In this document: positions 40,533 through 50,067 of the stretch, piece by piece
How the letters are laid out: the number at the start of each line of letters is the position of its first letter
How positions within the stretch are numbered: the first letter of the stretch is position 1
From: Planctomycetota bacterium
Lineage (GTDB): Bacteria; Planctomycetota; Brocadiia; JAADGH01
Length of the DNA: 64,000 nt
Direction of reading: 5' to 3'
Assembly (NCBI GenBank): GCA_013152475.1
Contig: JAADGH010000239.1
Span: 62,001-126,000 of the forward strand
Translations under genes and position numbers: made by a program
Notes under the pieces: model-generated
What the model was told of the DNA's origin: nothing
Databases searched by the model: none
Seen by the model: only the letters and a program-made list of their open reading frames with translations

Positions 40533-42239
40533 ATGGCAAAATTTGATCGCAAGCTGCGCAAAATTCTTACGAAATATGGCCTGCTTAGCGAAGAGCAGGG
40601 CAACGAGGCTATGGAGACGTCCGAAAAGGAAGGCAAATCCCTTTCAGCCGTTCTGACAGAGAAGAAAATCGTTGCGGAAAAAGATATCATTGCCTCGGTG
40701 TCCGCAGAGATGAGAGTCCCGCCCATTGATCTCAGCAAGGTCCAGTTCATTCCCGAAGTGATCGACTCCCTTTCGCAGGAACGCGCCAAGCAATTCGGCG
40801 TCCTGCCGATTGCGCGAATCGGGAACATCCTTACCGTCGCAGTGGCCAACCCCTTTGACATCCTCAAACTGGACGACATCCAGTTGATCACCAAATGCGA
40901 GCTGCGACCCGTCATCAGCACGGACGTCGCCATCGAGATCGCCATCCAGCGGGCGTACAATCCTGGCGAAGAGGCCATGGAAGATCTTCTTTCCTCCGAG
41001 CTGGGAGAAAACGTCGAGGAGGTCGAGGCGGAAGAAGACCAAGAGCTTAACCTCGCTTCACTCGAGGCCGGGGCCACCGAGTCCCCTATTGTCAAGCTGG
41101 TAAACCTGATTATCATCAAGGCCCTCCAGAGCAAGGCCAGCGACATCCACATCGAGCCCTTCCCGAGACAGATTCGCGTGCGATATCGCCAGGATGGCAT
41201 CCTGCACGAAACCATCAACCCGCCCAAGAAGATGCAAAATGCCTTGATCTCACGACTCAAGATCATGTCCGCCATGGACATCGCCGAGAATGCCCGCCCC
41301 CAGGACGGCAAGATACAGCTTCGCTTCGAGGGACGACAGATTGACTTTCGTGTCTCCATTCTGCCCGTCGTTCACGGCGAGAAATGCGTGCTCCGAATCC
41401 TTGACTCCTCAAACCTGACATTGCAGTTGGACTCGATGGGGTGGGAGCCGCAAACGCTCGATCAGTTTAGAAAGGCCATCAACAGTCCCTGGGGGATGAT
41501 CCTGATCACCGGCCCGACAGGCAGCGGAAAGAGCACGACGCTCTACTCGGGCCTGCGCGAAATATTGTCCGTCGAGGACAATCTCGTTACGGTGGAAGAG
41601 CCTGTCGAGTACCAGTTGGAGGGGATTAACCAAGTGCAGGTGAGCACCAAACGGGGCCTCACGTTTGCCGCTGCGCTTCGCTCCATTCTCCGGCAGTCCC
41701 CTGACAAAATCATGATTGGCGAGACCCGCGACCTTGAGACGGCGGAAATCGCCATCCAGGCATCTCTCACTGGTCACCTGGTCCTGACCACGCTTCACAC
41801 CAACGATGCGCCCTCCGCCATGACCCGACTGGTCGACATGGGAATCGACCCGTTCATGGTCGCATCGTCTGTCGTCCTCGTCCTGGCCCAGCGTCTCTGC
41901 CGAAAACTCTGCGAGATTTGCAAGGACGAGTCGGACATACCCAAAGATAGACTGCTTTCCCTCGGCTTTACTGAGGAAGAGGCCAACACGGCAACCCTCT
42001 ACAAAGCCAAGGAGTGCGACAAGTGCGCATCCGGATACAAGGGGCGATTTGCCATCGTCGAATCTTTTCCATTGACCGAAGACATCCGCCGCCTTATCCT
42101 CGACGGCGGTTCGGCGCTTGACCTCAAGCGCAAGGCGGTCGACGACGGCATGATCACGCTCCGGCGATGCGCCATCCTAAACACCATGCGGGGAAAGACG
42201 TCTCTGGAGGAAGTGGTTCGAGTCACCATGGGAGATTAA
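40533..42239 (+). CDS. pilB: Type IV pilus/type II secretion assembly ATPase, copy 2
   Basis: 568 residues, similar to copy 1 along its whole length, clearly a tandem duplicate. N-terminal MshEN-like region (RKILTKYGLLSEEQGNEAM; PPIDLSKVQFIPEV), Walker A GPTGSGKST (327-335), His-box TTLHTNDAP and cysteines CRKLCEICKD ... CDKCASGYKG. It differs at the Asp-box (RQSPDK instead of RQDPDT) and at Walker B (IGETRD instead of VGEIRD). It may be a specialised extension ATPase or power a second machine. Followed 28 bases later by pilC. Confidence 0.92.
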   Translation: MAKFDRKLRKILTKYGLLSEEQGNEAMETSEKEGKSLSAVLTEKKIVAEKDIIASVSAEMRVPPIDLSKVQFIPEVIDSLSQERAKQFGVLPIARIGNILTVAVANPFDILKLDDIQLITKCELRPVISTDVAIEIAIQRAYNPGEEAMEDLLSSELGENVEEVEAEEDQELNLASLEAGATESPIVKLVNLIIIKALQSKASDIHIEPFPRQIRVRYRQDGILHETINPPKKMQNALISRLKIMSAMDIAENARPQDGKIQLRFEGRQIDFRVSILPVVHGEKCVLRILDSSNLTLQLDSMGWEPQTLDQFRKAINSPWGMILITGPTGSGKSTTLYSGLREILSVEDNLVTVEEPVEYQLEGINQVQVSTKRGLTFAAALRSILRQSPDKIMIGETRDLETAEIAIQASLTGHLVLTTLHTNDAPSAMTRLVDMGIDPFMVASSVVLVLAQRLCRKLCEICKDESDIPKDRLLSLGFTEEEANTATLYKAKECDKCASGYKGRFAIVESFPLTEDIRRLILDGGSALDLKRKAVDDGMITLRRCAILNTMRGKTSLEEVVRVTMGD

Positions 42240-42267
42240 GTTTCCTCTAACAGAAAGCGGAAGGACA

Positions 42268-43491
42268 ATGCCAACCTTCAAATACTCGGCCAAAAACAGC
42301 GCCGGGGGCGCCGTAACCGGGACTCTGGATGCGCGCACCGACGTGGACGCGATGAACCAACTTCGCATGCAGAACTTTGTTGACATCGACATCAGCGAAG
42401 ATGTGCCTTGGTACAAGCGCAGCCTCGGCTCATCACGGACGCCGAGGGCGAGGGTAAGCGGCGAGGACATCGTCGTATTCACACGCCAGATTTCGACCAT
42501 GATCTCGGCAGGCATCCCACTTCTGGAGGCCCTCGATATCATGTCCGAGCAAGTCGAGGACGCCGGCTTCCAGCACGTCCTGCAAGGCATCTCCGACAAG
42601 GTTCGAAGCGGAACGGACTTTTCCGACGCTCTGGGCGAGCACCCGAAAATCTTCAGCGACATCTACATCAACATGGTCCGCGCCGGCGAGGCATCCGGTG
42701 AGCTCGACACGATCCTTGTTCGCCTGGCCGAATACCAGGAGTCCGCTATCGCCCTGAAGCGCGAGATCAAGTCGGCCATGACCTACCCGGTCGTATCTCT
42801 GGTACTGGTTATAGGCATCACCATTTTTCTGCTGACATGTATTGTCCCGAAGTTCATCCCGATCTTCGATTCGCTCAACGTGCCTTTGCCCACACCCACA
42901 CGAATCCTGATGGCCATCAGTCTATGGATGCAGTCAAATGCCATCTACTGGGGGGGCGCCTCTATCGCCCTGGTCTTCGGCGGGGTCATGTATCGACGCA
43001 CGGCAATCGGGCGCTGGCAGTTCGATTGGATGATGCTGCATCTGCCCATCTTCGGCGCGCTCCTGCAAAAGGTCTGCATCTCGCGATTCAGCCGAACATT
43101 CGCTACATTGATCCAGTCCGGCGTGCCCATTTTGGGTGCTCTCGAGATCGTCGCCTTGACCGCCGGCAACAAGATTATCGAGGACTGTGTCCTCGCCGCT
43201 ATGGAAAACGTCCGTCAGGGCGAGACACTGGCGGAACCATTGTCCAAGAGCGGGATATTCCCGCCCATGGTCACCCGCATGATCTCTGTAGGCGAGCGCT
43301 CCGGTGCGCTGGAGCAGCTACTCGAAAAGATTTCCGAGTTCTATGACCAGCAGGTGAAGGCCACCGTCGAGAGTCTGACATCCCTTATCGAGCCGTTGAT
43401 GATCGGCTTCATGGGACTCATGGTTGGAAGCATCGTCCTCTCGATCTTCCTGCCGATCTTCAAGATCCAGCAGGTGTTGACCAACCACTAA
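42268..43491 (+). CDS. pilC: Type IV pilus inner-membrane platform protein PilC/GspF
   Basis: 407 residues. N-terminal FKYSAKNSAGGAVTGTLDAR and two homologous T2SSF domains, each with the pattern FTRQISTMISAGIPLLEALDI / FSRTFATLIQSGVPILGALEI followed by a transmembrane helix; C-terminal SLIEPLMIGFMGLMVGSIVLSIFLPIF. It forms the membrane platform on which PilB acts. Confidence 0.93.
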   Translation: MPTFKYSAKNSAGGAVTGTLDARTDVDAMNQLRMQNFVDIDISEDVPWYKRSLGSSRTPRARVSGEDIVVFTRQISTMISAGIPLLEALDIMSEQVEDAGFQHVLQGISDKVRSGTDFSDALGEHPKIFSDIYINMVRAGEASGELDTILVRLAEYQESAIALKREIKSAMTYPVVSLVLVIGITIFLLTCIVPKFIPIFDSLNVPLPTPTRILMAISLWMQSNAIYWGGASIALVFGGVMYRRTAIGRWQFDWMMLHLPIFGALLQKVCISRFSRTFATLIQSGVPILGALEIVALTAGNKIIEDCVLAAMENVRQGETLAEPLSKSGIFPPMVTRMISVGERSGALEQLLEKISEFYDQQVKATVESLTSLIEPLMIGFMGLMVGSIVLSIFLPIFKIQQVLTNH

Positions 43492-43554
43492 TCAACGGCG
43501 ACCTCATTGCTGGCGTCGCGGCGCGAACTACCGCAGCAGTTCTCCAGGTGGACG

Positions 43555-45243
43555 ATGAGTGCCAAGCTGATCACCGAGCACAGGCAGGCCTGGTCACGCA
43601 TGAGATGGCTTCTCTGTGGGCGTCTTCTCGTGGCGGTCACCTGTATGGCTGTGATCGTAGCCAAGGAGCGGGGCAGTCTCCTCCTGCGCTGGGCAGGTTG
43701 GCAGTTCACCTCTCCTCTCTCTTGGGCGTATGCCCTCCTCGTTTCGCTCTGTGTCCTCAATGTCTGCTACTTGTTTCTGACAAAGTACGTCAAGCAGCCC
43801 GCCCGCTTTGCGTTCATCCAAATTCTTGTCGATGTGATCGTGCTCTCCGGCCTGATTTACTGCACCGGGGGCATTGAGAGCTATTTCAACGTGCTCTACT
43901 TCGCGTGCATCCTCGCCGCCAGCATCGTGGTCTCAGGGCGGAGCAGTATCTTCTTCGCGTCCCTTTCCACCGTACTGCTCTCCATCGTCTGCACCGCATA
44001 TTTCGTGGCCGCCAAGGGATGGGGGCTGCCTTTCGTCCACGAAAGCTGGCTGAAGGACATCACAGTGCGCCGCTTCAATGAGGTATACACATACCTCGTG
44101 CTGCAGGGACTGGCGTTTCACGGCGTCGCCTTCCTCAGCAACAGCCTTGCGTCTCGCCTGGGCCGGGCCAATATCATTCGCGAGGCCCTCCTCCGCGACA
44201 TGTCCGAGGGCGTGATCGCGATCGATACAACCGGCACGCTCATCTTCGTCAACGAAAAGGCCAAGACCATGCTGGGCTTCTCGGAAGACGCGACCCTGAC
44301 CGGCAAGCGCTGGGACGAAGTCTTCAAGCGGCAGTCGGACAGCGTCCTTAAGGATGTCCTCCTCTCCGATTCCAGGGGGGAACACGAGATCGAGATTGAA
44401 ACGCCGGCGGGAACCGTCCTCGTAAATGTACGCACGTCCGTCCTCTACGACGATCACAGGCAACGTATCGGGATTCTGGGCGATCTCACCCCCCGAGTTC
44501 GCATGGAGCAAGCCGAGAAACGCGCCGACTACATGGAGGAAATCGCGGAGCTCGCCGCAGGCATCGCCCATGAGATTCGCAACCCTCTCGCGTCGATCCG
44601 ATCCTGCGTACAGGAACTGAGCCAGATGGAGACCACCGACCCCGACAGCAGACAACTGATGGATATTGTCTGCAGCGAGTCGGATCGGCTCGATGGGATC
44701 ATCTCCGACTTCCTCCAGTTTGCACGGATGCGACCCGCGAATCCGAAACGATGCGAGATCGGAGCCGTCCTGGAGGACTTCGTGGTCCTTCTTGAGAAGC
44801 ATATTGGCGACAACCCGGTGGAAATCCGGTATGAAAGCAACGGGTCCCTCTATTGTATGGGAGATGAGGAGCAACTCAAGCAGGTGTTCCTCAACCTCGG
44901 CGTGAATGCCATTGACGCCATGCTTGACGGCGGAAAGCTTACGATTAAGGCCGACATGCAGACGCGGGAAGGAATCCGTGACGGCGTGGAAATCACATTC
45001 ACCGATACCGGCGGTGGAATCTCGCCCGACAGAATATCGCGCATCTTCTCTCCGTTCTTCACCACCAAACCCGCAGGGACCGGCATGGGGTTGCCTGTCG
45101 TCAGACGCATTGTACGCGCTCACGGCGGAGAGGTAAGCGTGGAAAGTACACCGGGCGTCGGCACCACATTCCGGGTGTGGGTGCCATGCTCTCTCGCATC
45201 GCCCACGGCGGACCTGCCCGAACGATCACCGCAGGGGGCCTAA
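43555..45243 (+). CDS. pilS: PilS-like membrane sensor histidine kinase
   Basis: 562 residues. About six N-terminal helices (15-170), a PAS domain (about 205-320; LRDMSEGVIAIDTTGTLIF), a HisKA domain with the phospho-His in ELAAGIAHEIRNPLASI, and HATPase motifs (NLGVNAIDAM, FTDTGGGISPD, GTGMGLPVVRRIV). ATG 43555 follows AGGTGG; the earlier TTG 43507 adds 16 unlikely residues. Its stop overlaps the pilR start by one base. PilS/PilR pairs typically control pilin transcription through sigma-54. Confidence 0.9.
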   Translation: MSAKLITEHRQAWSRMRWLLCGRLLVAVTCMAVIVAKERGSLLLRWAGWQFTSPLSWAYALLVSLCVLNVCYLFLTKYVKQPARFAFIQILVDVIVLSGLIYCTGGIESYFNVLYFACILAASIVVSGRSSIFFASLSTVLLSIVCTAYFVAAKGWGLPFVHESWLKDITVRRFNEVYTYLVLQGLAFHGVAFLSNSLASRLGRANIIREALLRDMSEGVIAIDTTGTLIFVNEKAKTMLGFSEDATLTGKRWDEVFKRQSDSVLKDVLLSDSRGEHEIEIETPAGTVLVNVRTSVLYDDHRQRIGILGDLTPRVRMEQAEKRADYMEEIAELAAGIAHEIRNPLASIRSCVQELSQMETTDPDSRQLMDIVCSESDRLDGIISDFLQFARMRPANPKRCEIGAVLEDFVVLLEKHIGDNPVEIRYESNGSLYCMGDEEQLKQVFLNLGVNAIDAMLDGGKLTIKADMQTREGIRDGVEITFTDTGGGISPDRISRIFSPFFTTKPAGTGMGLPVVRRIVRAHGGEVSVESTPGVGTTFRVWVPCSLASPTADLPERSPQGA

Positions 45244-46646
45244 TGGAACAACAAGCCGGCAAACTCCTCATCGTCGACGACGAAAAGAGCCTTCGCACCA
45301 CCCTGTCGATCATCCTCAAAAAGGAAGGATACGAAACCCAGGTGGCCGCCGATGGCAATGAAGCCCTCGCCATCTTCCGCAACGACGGCGCCGACGTGGT
45401 CCTCGCGGACCTCAACATGCCAAACATGGACGGCATCACACTCCTCAAAGAGCTGAAGAACATCGACCCCCATCTCATGGTCATCATCATGACAGCCTTC
45501 TCCACATGGGACTCGGCTGTCACCGCCATGCGGCTCGGCGCCTACGACTATCTCAAAAAACCCTTCGACAACGAGAACATGAAGGCCATCGTCGGGCGCG
45601 CCATCTCTCAAACCCGTCTCCTCCGAAGCAAGAAAAACGCCCGCGCCGGCGAGCGCCCCCCCATCAGCATGGTCGTCGGAAATACGGCACGTATGCAGGA
45701 GATTTGCGATACCGTCCGCCGTATTGCCCCCACCGACAGCACCGTCCTGATCCAGGGCGAGAGCGGCACCGGCAAGGAACTCATCGCAAAACTCGTTCAT
45801 TTCAGTTCACTCCGCGCACACCACAACTTTATCGCCGTGAGCTGCGGCGCCTTTCCCGAATCCCTCCTCGAAAGCGAACTCTTCGGCCACGTAAAGGGCG
45901 CCTTCACCAGCGCCATCGCCGATAAGAAAGGGCTCCTTGAGGTCGCCGATGGCGGCACGTTCTTCCTCGACGAGGTGGGCGAATTGAGCGCGCAAATTCA
46001 GGTGAAACTCCTCCGCGTACTCGAAGAGCGCGAATTCAAACCTGTCGGAAGCACTATCACGAAGAAGGTCGACGTCCGTTTCATCACCGCCACAAACCGG
46101 AACCTTGAAGAGGAGGTCGAGAAAGGCAATTTCCGTGAGGACCTCTTCTTCCGCTTGAACGTTATCCCCATTACGCTTCCCCCACTGAAGGATCGGAAAC
46201 AGGATATCCCCCTACTCGCAGGCCATTTCCTCGCACGGTACGGCAAGGCCATGAACAAGGAGATCACATCGATCGCACCCGAAACGATGCAGGCCCTCCT
46301 CGTCCACGATTGGCCGGGGAATATTCGCGAGCTCGAAAACACAATCCAGCGAGCCGTCGCCCTCGCCCGCAGCGACACCATCCTCCTCGAAGACCTGCCC
46401 CCAAAACTCCAAGTCACCCGCGAACCCGACGCATGGCAATTGCGCGATATCCCCCCCCAGGGCATCAATCTCGATGAAGAAGTCGGAAAAATCGAAAAGC
46501 ACTTCGTCCGTTCCGCCCTCGAAAAGGCGAACTGGAACATGACCAAAGCCGCCGAGCTTCTTGGTCTGACCTTCCGCTCCATCCGTTACAAAGTCGAGAA
46601 ATACGAGATCACCAGACCCGGAACATCCGATGGAGACGATGCATAG
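45243..46646 (+). CDS. pilR: PilR-like sigma-54-dependent response regulator
   Basis: 467 residues: receiver with phospho-Asp D56 (LADLNMPNMDG) and KKPF; AAA+ domain with GESGTGKE, FFLDEVGELS and WPGNIRELEN; C-terminal Fis-type helix-turn-helix (NMTKAAELLGLTFRSIRYKV). The sigma-54 contact loop reads GAFTSA (219-224) rather than GAFTGA. Translationally coupled to pilS. The target promoter may be outside this window; one perfect -24/-12 site lies at 1231-1246. Confidence 0.9.
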   Translation: MEQQAGKLLIVDDEKSLRTTLSIILKKEGYETQVAADGNEALAIFRNDGADVVLADLNMPNMDGITLLKELKNIDPHLMVIIMTAFSTWDSAVTAMRLGAYDYLKKPFDNENMKAIVGRAISQTRLLRSKKNARAGERPPISMVVGNTARMQEICDTVRRIAPTDSTVLIQGESGTGKELIAKLVHFSSLRAHHNFIAVSCGAFPESLLESELFGHVKGAFTSAIADKKGLLEVADGGTFFLDEVGELSAQIQVKLLRVLEEREFKPVGSTITKKVDVRFITATNRNLEEEVEKGNFREDLFFRLNVIPITLPPLKDRKQDIPLLAGHFLARYGKAMNKEITSIAPETMQALLVHDWPGNIRELENTIQRAVALARSDTILLEDLPPKLQVTREPDAWQLRDIPPQGINLDEEVGKIEKHFVRSALEKANWNMTKAAELLGLTFRSIRYKVEKYEITRPGTSDGDDA

Positions 46647-46652
46647 CCCCAC

Positions 46653-47666
46653 ATGAGCGAAACGACCGATCTCACCATCATTGCTCCCATGTTCAACGAA
46701 GAAGAGAATGTGCAGCGAACGGTCGACCGCATTAAGGAGGAACTGGAAGACTTTGCCGGGCAGTGGGAGTTCATCATGGTCGACGACGGCAGCACCGATC
46801 GCACCCGCAAGGTGGCGGAGCAATCTGCCCAAGGCGACCCCAGGCTCAGGGTTGTGGGCTACTCCCAAAACATGGGCCGGGGCAAGGCCCTCCGTACGGG
46901 CATGGCCGCCGCCAGGGGCCGCATTGTTGTCACAACCGACTTCGACCTGAGCTACCACCCGAATCACATTCGCAAGATCTATGACGAGATGAACGCCGAC
47001 CCGCAGGTCGATGTCGTCCTTGGCTCCGCCTACATGCCCGGCGGCTCCACAGAGGGGGTCCCGTGGTTCCGGCTTTTCGTGAGCAAAACCGGAAACCGGA
47101 TTCTCCGCCATGCCATGGGGGGCAGGTATTGGACCATCACATGCGTCCTTCGCGGGTACCGCGATCATGTTCTGAAGGCCCTGGAGCTGGAGTCCGACGG
47201 CAAGGAAATCCATCTTGAAATCCTGTCGAAGGTCACCGCATTGGGCTATCACGTGAAGGAAATCCCAGCGCACCTCCAATCCCGAAAGATGGGAAAATCA
47301 AAGTTCCGTTTTCGCGCCACATCGTTTTCTCACATAATTTTTGGGATATTCGAAAGACCCATGGTCCTTTTCGGGGGCCTCGGCATTCTGTTCCTCCTAA
47401 TCGGGTTTCTCGTCGGCGCCTATCTGTTGCACGCCTACTCGCGCGGCACGCTCAACCCTGACCGTCCCCTGATGACCGTCCTTGTGGTCATGCTTCTGGG
47501 CGGCGTTCAAATGCTCTGCTTTGGCTTTCTCGCCCTCCAGATACTCTTCCTCCGCAGGCAAATCTATATCGTCCAAAAGGAAAACCGCCAGTTGCAGGCC
47601 CAGCTCTCGAACCGCGCAGCCCCGACCCCTGACCGCCCACGAAAAGCAGATGACGGAACTCTCTGA
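46653..47666 (+). CDS. Family 2 glycosyltransferase (dolichyl-phosphate mannose synthase-like) with C-terminal helices
   Basis: 337 residues. GT-A core with LTIIAPMFNEEENVQRTVD, VDDGSTDRT and the metal-binding TTDFDLSYHP; then two to three C-terminal transmembrane helices (GGLGILFLLIGFLVGAYLL; VLVVMLLGGVQMLCFGFLAL) and a coiled tail. Expected product is a polyprenyl-phosphate-linked sugar used as donor by GT-C enzymes. The next gene, overlapping by 17 bases, is such a GT-C candidate. Confidence 0.88.
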   Translation: MSETTDLTIIAPMFNEEENVQRTVDRIKEELEDFAGQWEFIMVDDGSTDRTRKVAEQSAQGDPRLRVVGYSQNMGRGKALRTGMAAARGRIVVTTDFDLSYHPNHIRKIYDEMNADPQVDVVLGSAYMPGGSTEGVPWFRLFVSKTGNRILRHAMGGRYWTITCVLRGYRDHVLKALELESDGKEIHLEILSKVTALGYHVKEIPAHLQSRKMGKSKFRFRATSFSHIIFGIFERPMVLFGGLGILFLLIGFLVGAYLLHAYSRGTLNPDRPLMTVLVVMLLGGVQMLCFGFLALQILFLRRQIYIVQKENRQLQAQLSNRAAPTPDRPRKADDGTL

Positions 47667-50022
47667 AACGAAACAATCCCCGTGTTCGCAGGATGTCGCG
47701 GCGTGCCTTGCAGTCGCTCTTCTTGCCATCATCGTCAATGTCAATGCCGTCTGGAGTCTGTGCCCCCTCGGCAAACCCCACGGATTTGTTTTTGATGACT
47801 ACGTTCTGGTCGTTGACGAACCCGCGATCCAAAGCCTTTCACCCGGCAACATCCTTCACATCTTTACGACTCCCCTCCGTGACGCATACCGGCCCCTTCG
47901 CGTCGTCTCCTACGCCATCGACTTCGCCCTGTGGGGACTGAACCCCGTCGGCTACCACCTGGTAAACATCCTGCTCCATGCCGTCAACTGCGCGCTTGTG
48001 TACCTCCTCATTCGCACGCTCGGCGGAGAACTTCGCTGGGCCGCCCTCGCCGCCCTTCTCTTTGCGGTCCATCCGGTAAACACCGAATCCGTCGCGGGTA
48101 TCGCGGGAAGAAAGGACGTCCTGGGCGCCGCGCTCGCCCTGTCCTCACTCGTCGTCTACGTGACCGCAGGCAGACGGTCGCGCCCTGTGCTGTTTTACGC
48201 CCTCTCGCTTCTCCTCTTCCTGCTTGCGTTTTTCACCAAAGAAGTCATGGTAGCTTTGCTCGGCCCCATGGCAGCATACGAGTTCTGCTTTGAGCGCAAA
48301 CACTGGCTGCGCAACATCCTTCGCCGCCAGGTCCCCTTCCTGCTGACAGCGATCGCAGGATTCATCCTCTGGCGCAGTATAACCCATGGACACGGAACGC
48401 TGACAAAGCATTTCGGCCTGCCCTTTGCGATCAAGGGCCTCGGGGGCTACCTGCGTCTCGCCTTCTTCCCCGTGCGACTGAGCATTGACTACAACGCCCT
48501 GCCCATCCCAGGCTCGTTCCTCGACACAACCGTCCTCGCCTCGCTGCTGGCGCTCTTTGCCCTGGCGGCCCTTGCAGTCGCGGCGGTGCGAAAGCATGGC
48601 TGGCTCACGTTCGCGATTGTCTGGTTCTTCGCCATGCTCTTGCCGCTGTCCAATCTCCTCATTCCCATCGGGGCAAGACTTTCCGAACGTTACCTATATG
48701 CGCCGCTGATCGGGTGGTGCATCGGCGTCGGCGGAGTGCTCGCCGGCATGATCGGCCACGCAGAGCGGGGTGGCAGGGCCGCACGTCAGCTCGTGTGTGC
48801 CCTCGTTGCCACCCTGATCATCTTCTTTGCCCTGGGCACCTTGGCGCGCAATCGGGTATGGCGCAACGATCGCACGCTGTGGTCGGACAGCGTTCAAAAC
48901 AACTACGATTCGTGGCTGTCGCAGAATGGCTGCGGAGAGATCTATGCCACCTACCTCAAACCCATCCACCGCGCGTGGTACCGCTTCGCAACCCCGCACT
49001 TTCTCCGCTCCGCCGCGTCGTGGCCGAAGGCCCTATCGAGCCTTGTGGATGTGGCCATCCTCCGCAAGGATTGGAAACGGGCCGGGCACTTCGCGCAGGA
49101 ATACACAGAGCGCCAGCCCGACGAAGGCCCCGCCTGGGCCGCGTTGGGCAAGGTCTACGCACGACAGGGCAAATGGGACGAAGCGCTGGGTTATTACCAA
49201 AAGGCGGTGGACCTTTCGCCATGGGAAGGCTGCTTTTGGTGGGACATCGGTCTGATTTACTCGCACAAGGGCGATTACGACACGGCGCTGAAGTATTATT
49301 CCAAGGCATCACACGTGACCCCGACACTTCAGGACCGTATCGCCGCCGACATGGGCGCGGCCTATCTCGCCAAGGCCGCGTATACCCAAGCGATCCCTCC
49401 ACTCAAACAGGCCCTTGCCGCCGACCCGTCGAATGCCAAGATTGCCGGTTGGCTTGCCCTTGCCTACGAGGACCTCGGCCGATACAGTGAAGCCATTGCC
49501 GTGTGCACTCAGACCATGAACGCCTCGCCCAAAGCGCGCGCCGCCCTCCTCCCGCAGGCCGTTCTGATCCAGTCAAAACTCGCTCTGAAGAACTCCGGCC
49601 CATCCACGGAGCTGTTCGCCCGCATGGGCAACGCCGCCCTGACACTCGGCCGAACGGACACCGCGATCGATTATTTGCACAAGGCCGTCACCCGCGAACC
49701 GAAAAACGTGGGCCTCAAGTGCTTTCTGGCCAACGCGTATATGGCAAAAAGAGATTTCAAGAACGCAGAGGACCAGTTGGCGCAAGCGGCCACACTCAAT
49801 CCCAAAGATGCCTCTGTATGGCTGGGGTATGCCATTCTTTACGCGACGCAAGACAAGCCCGACGATGCTCTGGAGAACCTGCGGAAGGCCATTGACATCG
49901 GCGGCGACAGCATCCGCAACTACGCCCGGGACCTGCCACAGTTCCGCCGCCTTCAGAAAGACAAACGATTTGGGGATATCATTGGCGCCAAGGCCCCCCC
50001 CCCTGCGCGACCGAGTGAGTAG
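47650..50022 (+). CDS. TMTC-like GT-C glycosyltransferase with C-terminal TPRs
   Basis: 790 residues. N-terminal half has about ten transmembrane helices with an early acidic FDDYVLVVDEP loop, RPLRVVSYAID, LLFAVHPVNTESVAGIAGRKD and LSNLLIPIGARLSERYLYAP, all characteristic of TMTC/PMT-like membrane O-mannosyltransferases. From about residue 480 there are several tetratricopeptide repeats (GPAWAALGKVYARQGKWDEA; WWDIGLIYSHKGDYDTALKY), predicted on the outer side. The start overlaps the GT2 gene, so the pair likely makes donor and transfers sugar, perhaps to exported proteins such as pilins (inference from position). Confidence 0.85.
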   Translation: MTELSETKQSPCSQDVAACLAVALLAIIVNVNAVWSLCPLGKPHGFVFDDYVLVVDEPAIQSLSPGNILHIFTTPLRDAYRPLRVVSYAIDFALWGLNPVGYHLVNILLHAVNCALVYLLIRTLGGELRWAALAALLFAVHPVNTESVAGIAGRKDVLGAALALSSLVVYVTAGRRSRPVLFYALSLLLFLLAFFTKEVMVALLGPMAAYEFCFERKHWLRNILRRQVPFLLTAIAGFILWRSITHGHGTLTKHFGLPFAIKGLGGYLRLAFFPVRLSIDYNALPIPGSFLDTTVLASLLALFALAALAVAAVRKHGWLTFAIVWFFAMLLPLSNLLIPIGARLSERYLYAPLIGWCIGVGGVLAGMIGHAERGGRAARQLVCALVATLIIFFALGTLARNRVWRNDRTLWSDSVQNNYDSWLSQNGCGEIYATYLKPIHRAWYRFATPHFLRSAASWPKALSSLVDVAILRKDWKRAGHFAQEYTERQPDEGPAWAALGKVYARQGKWDEALGYYQKAVDLSPWEGCFWWDIGLIYSHKGDYDTALKYYSKASHVTPTLQDRIAADMGAAYLAKAAYTQAIPPLKQALAADPSNAKIAGWLALAYEDLGRYSEAIAVCTQTMNASPKARAALLPQAVLIQSKLALKNSGPSTELFARMGNAALTLGRTDTAIDYLHKAVTREPKNVGLKCFLANAYMAKRDFKNAEDQLAQAATLNPKDASVWLGYAILYATQDKPDDALENLRKAIDIGGDSIRNYARDLPQFRRLQKDKRFGDIIGAKAPPPARPSE

Positions 50023-50067
50023 GAAGTTCCGTCGTCCACGCTCCGCGCCATCATTGGCGAACGCCGT

